This document shows, one piece after another, positions 5,204 to 5,811 of a DNA stretch of 5,811 nucleotides. Both the position numbers and the translations under genes were made by a program. This DNA comes from Acidobacteriaceae bacterium. GTDB taxonomy: Bacteria > Acidobacteriota > Terriglobia > Terriglobales > Acidobacteriaceae. The stretch is taken from assembly GCA_003164255.1 (NCBI GenBank), contig PLST01000017.1:1-5811 (forward strand), given 5' to 3'. The notes under the pieces were generated by a model. The model made no database searches, was not told where the DNA came from, and saw nothing but the letters and a program-made list of their open reading frames with translations. The number at the start of each line of letters is the position of its first letter. Positions within the stretch are counted from its first letter, which is position 1.

Positions 5204-5811
5204 ATGTTGAGTGCTGGAAAGGCCGTGAAAGTTTCCATCTACCTGAGTGAGGGTTCAAAGCACCATGGGATCCCAACGTATTCGAGCATTCTCGATTTTC
5301 TCTTCTATCGAGGCGTTTCGGGTGCGACCGTCCTCAAAGGAGTTGCCGGATTTGGTGCGGATCATCACATGCATTCCGCGAGTATTGTCGAAATCTCGGA
5401 TCACATGCCTCTCAAGATCGAATTCATCGAATCTCGTGAGAAGGTCAACGAGCTCCTCGGGAAGCTGGAGGAGTTGGCCGGAACTGGAATGATCGAGGTC
5501 CAGGAGACAACCGTTGCGAAGCCAGCCCAGGTTTCCAAGCCAAAGAGGCCAGTCCTCCCCGCGCACCTCAAGATTGAGGGCAAGGCAAAAATGATGCGGA
5601 TCTACATTGGCGAAGCGGATCGCTGGAAGGACAAGCCTCTTTACAATGCGCTCGTTGAAGCCATGCGGGCCAACGACATTGCCGGCGTTACAGTCTACCG
5701 TGGCATACTCGGCTACGGCGCACACCGGCGGATTCACAAGGACAAAGCCCTTCACCTGTCTCACGATTGCTCGATCATGCTCTCGGCCGTCGATACCGAG
5801 GAGAAACTGAG
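5204..5811 (+). CDS. Tandem DUF190 (PII-like) protein, 3' end outside window
   Basis: Translation from the ATG at 5204 is open for 202 codons to the right edge. An AGGAGG at 5194-5199 lies four bases upstream and overlaps the previous stop, so the gap between genes is only nine bases. Two copies of DUF190, a small PII-like (ferredoxin-fold) domain often encoded next to crcB, are visible. Copy 1 spans about residues 6-101, with GVSGATVLKGVAGFG at 37-51. Copy 2 runs from about 128 to the edge, with KPLYNALVEAMR (144-155), GVTVYRGILGYG (161-172) and LHLSHD (183-188). A Lys/Pro-rich linker (102-122) joins them. Copy 2 is closer to the family consensus: it keeps the RG of the RGxxGxG motif, which is KG in copy 1. 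DUF190 proteins have no settled biochemical role. A cytoplasmic regulator or ligand sensor for the channel is a reasonable inference from PII similarity and neighbourhood. Confidence 0.93.
   Translation, partial: MLSAGKAVKVSIYLSEGSKHHGIPTYSSILDFLFYRGVSGATVLKGVAGFGADHHMHSASIVEISDHMPLKIEFIESREKVNELLGKLEELAGTGMIEVQETTVAKPAQVSKPKRPVLPAHLKIEGKAKMMRIYIGEADRWKDKPLYNALVEAMRANDIAGVTVYRGILGYGAHRRIHKDKALHLSHDCSIMLSAVDTEEKL

Noticed and set aside
5255..5764. Minus-strand open frame of 169 residues near the right edge
   Set aside because: The + strand here encodes two DUF190 domains, so the minus frame is a shadow.
5607..5810. Short + strand frame at the right edge
   Set aside because: It is out of frame with the DUF190 gene that covers the same bases and has a good ribosome binding site.
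1..5811. Mobile elements, CRISPR arrays, tRNA or rRNA genes
   Set aside because: No transposase, terminal repeats, regularly spaced repeats or tRNA-like folds were seen; nearly all bases are explained by the genes and the riboswitch.

Overview
The window reads as a bacterial fluoride-response locus, with every gene on the + strand. In order it holds the C-terminal tail of a probable cation:proton antiporter, a universal stress protein, enolase, a fluoride riboswitch (crcB motif) with its expression platform, a dynamin-like GTPase, a Fluc/CrcB fluoride channel, a small protein with two CxxC...CxxH modules, and a protein with two tandem DUF190 domains that runs off the right edge. The source is a moderately GC-rich bacterium with strong Shine-Dalgarno sites and some GTG/TTG starts. 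An acidobacterium or similar soil or environmental bacterium is plausible, but the sequence alone does not settle it.

Region 1-587: the antiporter stop codon (TAG) directly abuts the GTG start of the universal stress protein, so the two are very probably co-transcribed and translationally coupled. Region 588-2047: a 155-base leader without a clear signal, then a full-length enolase of 434 residues with its catalytic residues intact. Enolase is the classical fluoride-sensitive glycolytic enzyme.

Region 2048-2136: the 86-base gap after enolase is filled by an RNA switch. Bases 2057-2107 fold as a fluoride aptamer: a P1 hairpin with an 8-nt loop, a P3 hairpin, a perfect 6-bp pseudoknot and the GAUG core. 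A compensatory A-U to U-A swap appears at the position of the known long-range A6-U38 pair. The 3' pseudoknot strand can instead form a perfect 10-bp helix (2098-2107 with 2126-2135) that buries the Shine-Dalgarno sequence and most of the start codon of the next gene. The predicted logic is a translational ON switch: fluoride stabilises the pseudoknot and frees the ribosome binding site.

Region 2134-5811: the switched operon is tight, with gaps of 2, -1 and 9 bases. Its first gene encodes a 705-residue dynamin-like GTPase, followed by the fluoride channel, the Cys/His-module protein and the double-DUF190 protein. Fluoride export, a fluoride-sensitive target enzyme, a stress protein and an antiporter are all recognised partners in fluoride-riboswitch biology. 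The GTPase and the Cys/His-module protein are the members whose role in fluoride handling is unexplained, and they are the best candidates for something new here.
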